In this document: in pieces, positions 1 through 5,005 of the stretch
Numbering within the stretch: the first letter of the stretch is position 1
Layout of the letters: each line of letters opens with the position of its first letter
DNA from: Gallionellaceae bacterium
Lineage (GTDB): Bacteria; Pseudomonadota; Gammaproteobacteria; Burkholderiales; Gallionellaceae
Direction: 5' to 3'
Assembly (NCBI GenBank): GCA_030690855.1
Contig: JAUYFR010000103.1
Coordinates: forward strand, 1 to 5,005
Length of the DNA: 5,005 nt
Notes under the pieces: model-generated
The model's input: only the letters and a program-made list of their open reading frames with translations
Database searches by the model: none
Told to the model about the DNA's origin: nothing
Position numbers and translations under genes: made by a program

Positions 1-255
1 GAGCAATTGTTTTTTGATAATGTCTAAGTTAATCGCTTCTTTCTTTTTCACCAAGAATGTCTCGCGTAACGTTAGCTCCTCTTGCTTAAAGCCTTGCAAA
101 CTTTCCCATTGGCCTTGCCAGTCTGCTACTGCGCCTATCGCAACAACGGCAACAAACATCGAAAAGAAGGCGAATATTTTAACCAGCCACGGCCAGCTTC
201 CTGGCGTTTTAGGATCAACGCTTTTTAATTCTTCTATGAACTTATTGATTTGCAT
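1..255 (-). CDS. pilO: Type IV pilus inner-membrane alignment protein PilO, N-terminal part
   Basis: The first 85 codons of PilO are present, with no stop before the left edge. PilO pairs with PilN through their periplasmic domains to form the alignment subcomplex between cytoplasmic PilM and the PilP/PilQ secretin. The protein begins MQINKFIEELKSVDPKTPGS, a short cytoplasmic tail whose D-P-K-T-P-G-S-W-P motif is typical of betaproteobacterial PilO. A single membrane segment follows at about residues 23-44, then the start of the periplasmic coiled coil (ESLQGFKQEELTLRETFLVK and on). The ATG at 255 lies 3 bases past the pilN stop. An AAAGG stretch in the last pilN codons can serve as the ribosome site. 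The gene is third in the pilMNO operon, and pilP and pilQ are expected beyond the left edge. Identification rests on the N-terminal pattern plus gene order. Confidence 0.93.
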   Translation of the reverse strand, partial: MQINKFIEELKSVDPKTPGSWPWLVKIFAFFSMFVAVVAIGAVADWQGQWESLQGFKQEELTLRETFLVKKKEAINLDIIKKQLL

Positions 256-258
256 CTC

Positions 259-855
259 TTAACCTTTCGGGGCAACTGGCTTTGTCGGTGGAGCAACAGG
301 AGCAGCCACCGCAGCTTGCTTCGTCAAATTAAAGTTTAGAGAAAATTCACTCAAGCGAGCACCTGCCGTTGTTGAAGCCTGAATTTGTATGAGCGTTGGC
401 GAGTCCAACCAAGGTGAGTCTTCAATCGATCTCATCAGTGTTGAAACCCTAGCATTCGACTGAGCGTAGCCCATCACACTAATTTTGTTACCCGTTTGTT
501 TAAGACTTTTTAGGTAAACTCCATCAGGCAGGATGCGCAGCATTTGATCCATCAAATGCACCACATTAGCTCTTGTGCTTTGCAAGTCCTCAACCACGGT
601 CTTACGCGATAACAATGATTGTGTTTGTTCGCGAAGTTTTTTGATCTCTGCAATTTGTTTATCAAGCAGAACAATTTCTTGCTTCAAATATGCATTGCGG
701 CGCTCTTGTTCTGAAATGAGGCCACTAATCCAAGCATGTACGAAACCAACCACCAAGATACCCAGTGCCACTGAAATGGCGCTGAGAATGACAAACTGTA
801 GTTGACGCGCACGGCGCTTTTCTGCGCGGTGGGGTAATAGGTTTACACGAATCAT
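259..855 (-). CDS. pilN: Type IV pilus inner-membrane assembly protein PilN
   Basis: PilN is a 198-residue bitopic inner-membrane protein, the usual family length. Its cytoplasmic N-terminus (I-R-V-N-L-L-P-H-R, residues 2-10) is the conserved tail that binds a groove in PilM. A basic stretch follows (AEKRRAR, 11-17), then one membrane segment at about 20-43, a periplasmic coiled coil at about 47-92, and a ferredoxin-like domain at about 95-178 that pairs with PilO. The last 18 residues are rich in Ala, Pro and Lys and look like a flexible tail. The ATG overlaps the pilM stop as ATGA (852-855), so translation is probably coupled. A GGAGG in the pilM 3' end, about 11 bases upstream, gives a good ribosome site. 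No defects are seen. Confidence 0.96.
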   Translation of the reverse strand: MIRVNLLPHRAEKRRARQLQFVILSAISVALGILVVGFVHAWISGLISEQERRNAYLKQEIVLLDKQIAEIKKLREQTQSLLSRKTVVEDLQSTRANVVHLMDQMLRILPDGVYLKSLKQTGNKISVMGYAQSNARVSTLMRSIEDSPWLDSPTLIQIQASTTAGARLSEFSLNFNLTKQAAVAAPVAPPTKPVAPKG

Positions 856-1952
856 GATGGATCAAACCTCCGCATCGCCAAGCCGCAAGCAATCATCAAA
901 GCAGGGGCGTCCGTTTGTAGTTGTCGCGGTTTAATGCGGCTAGATAAGGTCATTTGCGCAAAAGGGTTCGCAACTAAGGTGCTTACTTGTGTGCGTGTAG
1001 CAACCGCATCATCTAAGCCAGATAAAGAAGCGCACCCGCCAGCAAGAACAATAAAGTTAACTTCGTTGAACTGTGTAGAGGTGAAGAAGAACTGCAGTGC
1101 ACGCGTTACTTCCGTGGCTACGCTTTCTCTGAAAGGCGCCAAAACATCCGTCTCGTAAGAGTCTGGCAAGCCTCCATTGCGCTTAGCTGACTCGGCTTCT
1201 TCTGCCGAGAGACCAAACGTGTTTTGAATTAATTGCGTTAATTGCGACCCACCAATTTGCTGATCACGCATGTAAATTGACTGCCCGTTACGGAGCACGT
1301 TCACATTCATTACGTTCGCACCAATATCGATCAGCGCGACGCATTGATCCGCCGCACCACCGGGTAATTGTGACCGAACTTGCTCATACGCGACCTCAGC
1401 AGCATAAGGCTCAACATCAACCACGATTGTTTTTAAACCTGCGGCCTGCGCAGTGGCTACACGATCTTCCACGTTTGCTTTACGAGAAGCCGCCAATAGC
1501 ACTTCGACTTCTTCGGGATTGGTTGGCGAAGGGCCAATTACCTGAAAGTCTAAATTGACTTCTTCTAAAGCAAACGGGATGTATTGATTGGCTTCTGACT
1601 CGACCTGAATTTCGAGTTCGTCTTCGCGCAGACCTGCGGGAAGTAATATTTTTTTACTAATGACGGCAGCAGCAGGTAACGCAAGGCTGACATTCCTAAT
1701 CCGCGTTCCCATGCGCTTCCACGCGCGGGTGAGTGCTTCTGACACCGCATCTAAATTGTTGATGTTACCGTCTGTTACCGCATCTGATGGCAGAGCTTCA
1801 ATTGCGTACCGCTCAACGATGTAACCTGATTTTTTCGGCGCTTCGCTCAATTCGACCATTTTGACTGAAGACGAACTGATATCCACTCCAATCATTGGTG
1901 GCGTAGATGTCTGCAAGAAATCTAGTTGAATATCAAAATTCCCTTTAATCAT
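852..1952 (-). CDS. pilM: Type IV pilus cytoplasmic actin-like ATPase-fold protein PilM
   Basis: PilM is the cytoplasmic actin/FtsA-like component that binds the PilN tail and couples the pilus motor to the inner-membrane complex. The 366-residue length is normal for the family. The actin-fold nucleotide signatures are visible: phosphate-1 region I-G-V-D-I-S-S-S-S-V-K (21-31), phosphate-2 region A-L-I-D-I-G-A-N-V (206-214), and adenosine region V-L-A-G-G-C-A-S-L-S-G-L (302-313). The family-typical stretch VESEANQYIPFALEEVNLDF lies at 117-136. The start at 1952 has only a weak ribosome site. It is preferred over Met20 because related proteins also carry a roughly 20-residue N-terminal extension before the IGVDIS motif, and because a good promoter lies just upstream (1989-2017). 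It is the first gene of the operon and is transcribed away from metX. Confidence 0.96.
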   Translation of the reverse strand: MIKGNFDIQLDFLQTSTPPMIGVDISSSSVKMVELSEAPKKSGYIVERYAIEALPSDAVTDGNINNLDAVSEALTRAWKRMGTRIRNVSLALPAAAVISKKILLPAGLREDELEIQVESEANQYIPFALEEVNLDFQVIGPSPTNPEEVEVLLAASRKANVEDRVATAQAAGLKTIVVDVEPYAAEVAYEQVRSQLPGGAADQCVALIDIGANVMNVNVLRNGQSIYMRDQQIGGSQLTQLIQNTFGLSAEEAESAKRNGGLPDSYETDVLAPFRESVATEVTRALQFFFTSTQFNEVNFIVLAGGCASLSGLDDAVATRTQVSTLVANPFAQMTLSSRIKPRQLQTDAPALMIACGLAMRRFDPS

Positions 1953-1988
1953 AGGATGCTTAGCGCTTTTTCGTACAAAGTGGATTAA

Positions 1989-2017
1989 ATCCTAGCAATA
2001 ACATCAGGCAGTGTAAA
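1989..2017 (-). promoter_or_regulatory. Predicted sigma-70 promoter of pilMNO
   Basis: On the minus strand a -35 hexamer TTTACA (2012-2017) is followed by exactly 17 bases and the -10 hexamer TAGGAT (1989-1994). TGC stands immediately before it, so it also qualifies as an extended -10. The start of transcription should be near 1982, giving a leader of about 30 bases to the pilM ATG at 1952. This is a sequence match only. Sigma-54 control, known for some pilus genes, was not evident here. Confidence 0.6.
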
Positions 2018-2064
2018 GTTTTTTATTAATCGCCGCCTCTTTAGCGTTGCGCATCGTCAACAAA

Positions 2065-2093
2065 TTGACAGCACAATTTAAAACAGCGAAACT
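2065..2093 (+). promoter_or_regulatory. Predicted sigma-70 promoter of metXW
   Basis: A perfect -35 hexamer TTGACA (2065-2070) is followed by a 17-base spacer and a weak -10, GAAACT (2088-2093; 3 of 6 matches to TATAAT). The predicted first transcribed base falls at about 2099-2101, which coincides with the first paired base of the riboswitch at 2100. This agreement between two independent signals raises confidence in spite of the poor -10. The promoter is back to back with the pilM promoter, about 48 bases apart between their -35 boxes. Confidence 0.55.
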
Positions 2094-2099
2094 TCGTTC

Positions 2100-2154
2100 C
2101 GTGCCGATTTGATTCAGCTTGCGGGGCACGTAAAACATACCAGCTAAAGCGAGT
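2100..2154 (+). promoter_or_regulatory. SAM-II class riboswitch in the metX leader
   Basis: This is a SAM-sensing H-type pseudoknot. Helix P1 is CGTGCC (2100-2105) paired with GGCACG (2125-2130), six perfect pairs. The loop begins with the conserved GATTTG (2106-2111), the strand that lies in the P2 groove and contacts SAM. Pseudoknot helix P2 pairs ATTCAGCTTGC (2112-2122) with GCTAAAGCGAGT (2143-2154). Pairs are 2122-2143, 2121-2144, 2120-2146, 2119-2147, 2118-2149, 2117-2150, 2115-2151, 2114-2152, 2113-2153 (G-U) and 2112-2154, leaving T2145, A2148 and A2116 unpaired. The CTTGC and GCTAAA signatures and the A-rich linker (TAAAACA, 2131-2137) match the SAM-II (metA-type) consensus. In that class the bulged U of GCUAAA and the loop U residues form the ligand site. 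It sits directly before metX, a classic SAM-II target. The identification was made by eye from motif and pairing. Confidence 0.85.
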
Positions 2155-2179
2155 AAACCCGCTCTAGCCCTAAGCTGAA
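2113..2179 (+). promoter_or_regulatory. Candidate antiterminator helix competing with the SAM-II pseudoknot
   Basis: TTCAGCTTG (2113-2121), almost the whole 5' strand of the riboswitch P2, is complementary to TAAGCTGAA (2171-2179): eight Watson-Crick pairs plus one G-U. The 3' partner lies in the loop of the downstream terminator and abuts its 3' arm. A smaller hairpin, AGCG (2148-2151) with CGCT (2160-2163), can nest inside this helix; it uses bases from both the P2 3' strand and the terminator 5' arm. Both alternatives exclude the SAM-bound pseudoknot and disturb the terminator, as expected for a SAM-free, read-through fold. The complementarity is seen directly; the switching is inferred. 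Confidence 0.6.
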
Positions 2180-2193
2180 CGGGTTTTTTGTTT
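2155..2193 (+). terminator. Attenuator-type intrinsic terminator before metX
   Basis: AAACCCG (2155-2161) pairs with CGGGTTT (2180-2186) across an 18-base loop that can add a short GCT/AGC pairing (2161-2163 with 2173-2175 region). The 3' arm runs into a T-rich tract (TTTTTTGTTT, 2184-2193). The hairpin starts one base after the last P2 base of the riboswitch, so pseudoknot and terminator can exist together. It lies only 11 bases before the metX start codon and has no upstream plus-strand gene to terminate, so premature termination of the metX transcript is the likely role. The long loop makes it a moderate-strength terminator by eye. Confidence 0.6.
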
Positions 2194-2198
2194 GGGGG
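2194..2198 (+). promoter_or_regulatory. Ribosome-binding site that fixes the metX TTG start
   Basis: GGGGG lies six bases before the TTG at 2205. It is a variant Shine-Dalgarno stretch but has the right spacing. Upstream the frame is open only back to a TAA at 2154-2156 and has no ATG, GTG or TTG. The next in-frame ATG would delete the conserved N-terminal region. The TTG is therefore the best start. Confidence 0.6.
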
Positions 2199-2204
2199 TT
2201 TCGA

Positions 2205-3338
2205 TTGTTTTCTTCGGTTGGCATTGTTAGCGCACAGCGCGCACAGTTTGATATTCCGCTGCAATTTAAAAGCGGGGCTGTCTTACCTCGCTACGAAATT
2301 GTTTATGAAACTTACGGCACGTTGAATGCCGACAAGTCGAATGCAATTTTGATTTGTCATGCTCTGTCAGGACATCATCACGTTGCTGGCACTTATTCAG
2401 AGCAACCTAAAAACGTAGGTTGGTGGGACAACATGGTTGGTCCCGGTAAACCTATCGATACTGATAAATTTTTCGTCGTCGGGCTAAATAACCTAGGCGG
2501 TTGCCACGGCTCCACCGGCCCCATCAGCATCAATCCCGAAACTGGCAAACCCTTTGGCTCTAGCTTTCCTGTCATCACCGTAGAAGACTGGGTAGAGTCT
2601 CAAGCACGTCTAGCTGACTTTTTAGGTATCCAACAATTTGCTGCGGTGGTTGGTGGTAGCTTAGGTGGCATGCAAGCGTTGCAATGGTCATTGGCGTTCC
2701 CCGATCGTGTACGCCATGTACTGGCGATTGCCAGTGCACCACGCCTCACCGCACAAAATATTGCCTTTAACGATGTCGCGCGTAACGCCATCCTTACTGA
2801 CCCCGATTTTCACGGTGGTGATTTTTATGCGCACGGCGTAGTCCCCACTCGCGGTTTACGTTTGGCGCGCATGTTGGGTCACATTACCTATCTTTCTGAT
2901 GACGCGATGGCTGATAAATTTGGCCGTGAGTTGCGCGCCGAAAAATTTAATTATGGCTTCGACATTGAGTTTGAGATCGAGTCTTACCTGCGCTATCAGG
3001 GCGACAAATTTGCCGCCTATTTCGATGCCAATACCTATTTGCTAATGACCAAAGCGCTGGATTATTTTGACCCCGCCCATGCCTGCGAGGGTGATTTAAA
3101 CAAAGCTTTTGCCGCCGCAAAAGCAAATTTTCTAGTGATTTCTTTTACCACTGATTGGCGTTTCTCTCCCGAGCGTTCGCGCGAAATTGTGCGCCCACTG
3201 CTACACAACCGTCGCAACGTAAGCTATGCCGAAATCACTTCTGCGCATGGCCACGATTCTTTCCTGATGCCTGACCTTCACTACCTTGAAGTAATGCAGT
3301 CCTATCTGAACAACATCCATCGGGAGAATACAAAATGA
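2205..3338 (+). CDS. metX: Homoserine O-acyltransferase MetX (probably O-succinyltransferase)
   Basis: MetX activates L-homoserine with an acyl group from acyl-CoA, the first committed step of methionine synthesis in the cytoplasm. The 377-residue length matches the family. The alpha/beta-hydrolase fold is clear: nucleophile Ser152 in the elbow G-G-S-L-G-G (150-155), Asp317 in F-T-T-D-W-R-F-S-P (314-322), and His350 in A-H-G-H-D-S-F-L (347-354). The conserved N-N-L-G-G-C-H-G-S-T-G-P segment is at 95-106 and A-R-M-L-G-H-I-T-Y-L-S at 221-231. The D-W-R-F-S-P context after the catalytic Asp resembles beta/gammaproteobacterial MetX enzymes assigned as succinyltransferases (MetXS) rather than acetyltransferases; this substrate call is inference. 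Translation starts at TTG 2205, where SVGIVS (residues 3-8 region) aligns with the start of known MetX proteins. It overlaps metW by ATGA and is preceded by a SAM-II riboswitch and attenuator. Confidence 0.95.
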   Translation: MFSSVGIVSAQRAQFDIPLQFKSGAVLPRYEIVYETYGTLNADKSNAILICHALSGHHHVAGTYSEQPKNVGWWDNMVGPGKPIDTDKFFVVGLNNLGGCHGSTGPISINPETGKPFGSSFPVITVEDWVESQARLADFLGIQQFAAVVGGSLGGMQALQWSLAFPDRVRHVLAIASAPRLTAQNIAFNDVARNAILTDPDFHGGDFYAHGVVPTRGLRLARMLGHITYLSDDAMADKFGRELRAEKFNYGFDIEFEIESYLRYQGDKFAAYFDANTYLLMTKALDYFDPAHACEGDLNKAFAAAKANFLVISFTTDWRFSPERSREIVRPLLHNRRNVSYAEITSAHGHDSFLMPDLHYLEVMQSYLNNIHRENTK

Positions 3339-3940
3339 GTAATCAAGCCATGCTTGTTGCCCGTCCCGACTTCGCTGCGATTGCCTCATGGATTCCACAA
3401 GGTGCATCCGTGCTCGACCTCGGTTGCGGTGACGGCAGCCTGCTGCAGTATTTAAAAAGTGAACGCGGCGTGCGCGGTTACGGCGTCGAGATCAGCGATG
3501 AAGGAATTGTTACTTGTATTCAAAATGGCGTGAACGTCATTCAAAATGATTTGGATTCTGGCTTAAAAGACTTTGAGTCTAACTCTTTTGATTACGTCAT
3601 CTTGTCGCAAACCTTGCAGGCCACTCGCCACACCGAGCCGCTCATTCGAGAAATACTGCGCGTCGGACGCGAAGGGATCGTCAGCTTCCCTAACTTCGGT
3701 TACTGGAAAAATCGCGTCGATGTGTTATTCGGCAACATGCCGATTTCAAAGGAACTGCCTTACCAGTGGTATGACACGCCCAACGTCCACTTATGTACCT
3801 TCCACGACTTTGAAGAATTGTGCGCCAAACTTAATGTACAAATTATCGGCCGCCGCGTTATGACTGGCGATCAAGAAATTCAAGTTTTACCCAACCTGCT
3901 CGGCAGCATGGCGGTGTATCGCTTCCAGCAGGGGGTATAA
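3335..3940 (+). CDS. metW: Methionine biosynthesis protein MetW, methyltransferase-fold partner of MetX
   Basis: MetW is a small class I methyltransferase-fold protein (201 residues, normal for the family) that almost always accompanies metX in proteobacteria and is linked to MetX activity in methionine synthesis. Its exact biochemical role is less settled than that of MetX. The SAM-binding motif I is V-L-D-L-G-C-G-D-G-S-L-L (26-37), with the acidic residue after strand 2 at Glu52 (Y-G-V-E-I-S). N-D-L-D at 71-74 and F-D-Y-V-I-L-S-Q-T-L-Q (85-95) follow, then the family-typical F-P-N-F-G-Y-W-K-N-R (118-127) and the P-Y-Q-W-Y-D-T-P-N segment (142-150). The ATG overlaps the metX TGA (ATGA, 3335-3338). 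A GGGAG at 3322-3326, 8 bases upstream, gives a good ribosome site, and translation is probably coupled to metX. Confidence 0.95.
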   Translation: MSNQAMLVARPDFAAIASWIPQGASVLDLGCGDGSLLQYLKSERGVRGYGVEISDEGIVTCIQNGVNVIQNDLDSGLKDFESNSFDYVILSQTLQATRHTEPLIREILRVGREGIVSFPNFGYWKNRVDVLFGNMPISKELPYQWYDTPNVHLCTFHDFEELCAKLNVQIIGRRVMTGDQEIQVLPNLLGSMAVYRFQQGV

Positions 3941-3960
3941 ACGACACGTCTAACTTTAAA

Positions 3961-5005
3961 ATGACCGAAAACCAAAACCCCGAACAAAAAGCCCGCGACA
4001 ACATCGACGCACTGCTCCAGCAGGCGGGTTGGGTTGTGCAATCGGCAAAAAAGATCGACTTGAGTGTCGGGCAGGGGCAGGCCGTGCGCGAATATCAAAC
4101 CGATGTCGGCCCCGCCGACTACGTGTTGTTCGTGGATAAAAAAGCCGTCGGCGTCATTGAAGCCAAGAAAGCCGACCTCGCGCACAAAATCACCGAAGTG
4201 GAAGAGCAAACGGGTGGCTACGCTGCCGCCAAGCTCAAGTGGGTCAACAACAAAGAGCCGCTGCCCTTCCTGTACGAGAGCACCGGCATCATCACCCGCT
4301 TTACCGATGGCCGCGATCCCAAGCCGCGTTCGCGCGAAGTGTTTATTTTCCACCGCCCTGAAACGATTAAGGAATGGCTTTCACAAGGCGACTCACTGCG
4401 CGCACGTTTGCAGCACATCCCCGAACTCAACCCCAACAAACTGCCCGCCAAAGAATTGCGCCTGCGCGATTGTCAAGAAACCGCAATCACCAATCTGGAA
4501 ACCTCGTTCAAGGCAGACCGTCCGCGCGCGCTGATTCAAATGGCGACGGGGGCAGGCAAGACCTACACCGCCATCACCTCAATCTACCGCTTGCTCAAAC
4601 ACGCGCACGGCAAGCGCATCCTGTTTCTGGTGGACACCAAAAACCTCGGCGAACAAGCCGAGCAGGAAATGATGTCCTATGTGCCGATTGACGATAACCG
4701 CAAGTTCACCGAGCTATACAACGTGCAGCGGCTCAAGTCCTCGTTCGTCGCCAAGGATAGTCAGGTGTGCATCAGCACCATCCAGCGCCTGTATTCCATT
4801 CTTAAAGGCACAGAGCTGGATGAAGCAGCGGAAGAAATAAACCCTGCGGAACTTAATTTCAGCAACTTGTTAAAACCAAACCCCTCCCAACCTCCCCTTG
4901 TCAGGGGAGGAGCTGACTCTGCTCTCCCCCTGACAAGGGGGAGCTGGAGGGGGTTTAAGTCGCCCGAGCCGCTTCCCGTCGTCTATAACGAAAAAATCCC
5001 GCCGG
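3961..5005 (+). CDS. hsdR: Type I restriction-modification system R subunit (HsdR), N-terminal part
   Basis: The first 348 codons are open to the right edge. HsdR is the DNA-translocating and cleaving subunit of type I restriction enzymes, acting with HsdM and HsdS and needing ATP and SAM. The N-terminal nuclease domain shows the PD-(D/E)xK residues: Asp53 in P-A-D-Y-V-L and E-A-K at 67-69. The SF2 helicase begins with a Q-type region (R-L-R-D-C-Q-E-T-A-I, 167-176), Walker A A-T-G-A-G-K-T (195-201), motif Ia (L-F-L-V-D-T-K-N-L, 221-229), then F-T-E-L-Y-N-V-Q (249-256) and S-T-I-Q-R-L-Y-S (272-279). The DECH box should follow shortly past the edge. The ATG at 3961 has no clear Shine-Dalgarno, and no other in-frame start lies upstream nearby. 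It starts 20 bases after metW with no terminator between. G+C is visibly higher than in the metX and pil genes, suggesting acquisition. A palindromic element adds about residues 307-332 in frame. hsdM and hsdS are not in view. Confidence 0.9.
   Translation, partial: MTENQNPEQKARDNIDALLQQAGWVVQSAKKIDLSVGQGQAVREYQTDVGPADYVLFVDKKAVGVIEAKKADLAHKITEVEEQTGGYAAAKLKWVNNKEPLPFLYESTGIITRFTDGRDPKPRSREVFIFHRPETIKEWLSQGDSLRARLQHIPELNPNKLPAKELRLRDCQETAITNLETSFKADRPRALIQMATGAGKTYTAITSIYRLLKHAHGKRILFLVDTKNLGEQAEQEMMSYVPIDDNRKFTELYNVQRLKSSFVAKDSQVCISTIQRLYSILKGTELDEAAEEINPAELNFSNLLKPNPSQPPLVRGGADSALPLTRGSWRGFKSPEPLPVVYNEKIPP
4878..4956. repeat. REP-like palindromic element inserted in frame in hsdR
   Basis: This is a 79-base imperfect palindrome made of two inverted copies of one hairpin unit. 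The left unit pairs CCTCCCCT (4891-4898) with AGGGGAGG (4903-4910) around loop TGTC. The right unit pairs CTCCCCCT (4924-4931) with AGGGGGAG (4936-4943) around loop GACA, the complement of the first loop. The outer ends also pair: AAACCCC (4878-4884) with GGGGTTT (4950-4956), and TCC (4885-4887) with GGA (4946-4948), with one bulged G. AGC (4911-4913) pairs with GCT (4921-4923) around the centre. The layout is that of paired REP sequences or a small non-autonomous element. No convincing target-site duplication is seen. It encodes N-P-S-Q-P-P-L-V-R-G-G and P-L-T-R-G-S-W-R-G-F within HsdR and causes no stop. Extra copies elsewhere in the genome are expected but cannot be seen here. Confidence 0.85.

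Noticed and set aside
14..1558. Plus-strand open frames opposite pilO, pilN and pilM (for example 14-262, 575-805, 934-1158, 1277-1558)
   Set aside because: All are antisense to the clear pil genes, lack ribosome sites and motifs, and are short.
1953..2204. Remnant of ponA or a small RNA gene between pilM and metX
   Set aside because: No frame resembles a penicillin-binding protein, and the structured part is accounted for by the riboswitch and attenuator.
2004..2264. Minus-strand open frame of 86 codons overlapping the metX leader and start
   Set aside because: It runs antisense across the riboswitch, terminator and metX start, has no recognisable motif, and its composition (runs of K, R, N) fits chance translation of the leader. 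It also collides with the pilM promoter region.
3880..4353. Minus-strand open frame of 157 codons opposite the end of metW and start of hsdR
   Set aside because: It is antisense to two well-supported coding genes; the long frame arises from the G+C-rich codon pattern of hsdR. No protein family is recognisable.
4064..4691. Two plus-strand open frames (4064-4534 and 4374-4691) inside hsdR in other frames
   Set aside because: The frame starting at 3961 carries the nuclease and helicase motifs through this stretch; the others give low-complexity Ser/Arg/Pro-rich translations typical of shadow frames.
4878..4956. The hsdR palindrome as a disabling insertion or as the end of hsdR
   Set aside because: The frame passes through with no stop or shift, and typical HsdR sequence continues after it, so the gene was not called a pseudogene. 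An intrinsic terminator was also rejected because no T-run of useful length follows the hairpins on either strand.
4870..4958. TTAA on both sides of the palindrome as a target-site duplication
   Set aside because: The copies (4870-4873 and 4955-4958) are 85 bases apart, not a multiple of three, and the right copy overlaps the palindrome end; insertion between them would have shifted the frame.

Overview
The window looks like a betaproteobacterial chromosome of moderate G+C. PilM, PilN and the PilO fragment read like betaproteobacterial type IV pilus assembly proteins: PilM carries IGVDISSSSVKMVEL and the LALPAAAVISKKILLPAGLREDELE-type region (residues about 89-114), and PilN starts MIRVNLLPHR. 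The family-level origin cannot be fixed from this sequence alone.

Left part (1-1952, minus strand): the start of the type IV pilus operon pilM-pilN-pilO. The genes are packed (4-base ATGA overlap for pilM/pilN, 3 bases between pilN and pilO), and pilO runs off the left edge. Together they build the inner-membrane alignment complex that links the cytoplasmic motor to the secretin.

Middle (1953-2204): a 252-base divergent intergenic region that is almost fully explained. It holds an extended -10 promoter firing left into pilM and a TTGACA promoter firing right. The right-hand transcript should begin at about 2100, exactly where a SAM-II class riboswitch begins (P1 2100-2105/2125-2130; pseudoknot P2 2112-2122/2143-2154). 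A terminator-like hairpin with a T-run follows directly (2155-2193). A 9-pair helix (2113-2121 with 2171-2179) competes with the pseudoknot and would act as an antiterminator. The result is a compact SAM-sensing attenuator just ahead of metX.

Right part (2205-5005, plus strand): metX (homoserine O-acyltransferase, probably succinyl type) and metW overlap by ATGA and form the homoserine-activation step of methionine synthesis, controlled by its end product SAM. Only 20 bases after metW, with no visible terminator, begins the R subunit gene of a type I restriction-modification system (hsdR), cut by the right edge. This gene is G+C-richer and looks like an acquired defence gene. Inside it sits a 79-base near-perfect palindrome (two REP-like hairpins) that stays open in frame and adds about 26 residues between the helicase motifs.

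Most notable points: the SAM-II riboswitch with a readable attenuation mechanism outside its usual alphaproteobacterial home, the in-frame palindromic element in hsdR, and the chance that a SAM-dependent restriction enzyme is co-transcribed from a SAM-sensing leader.
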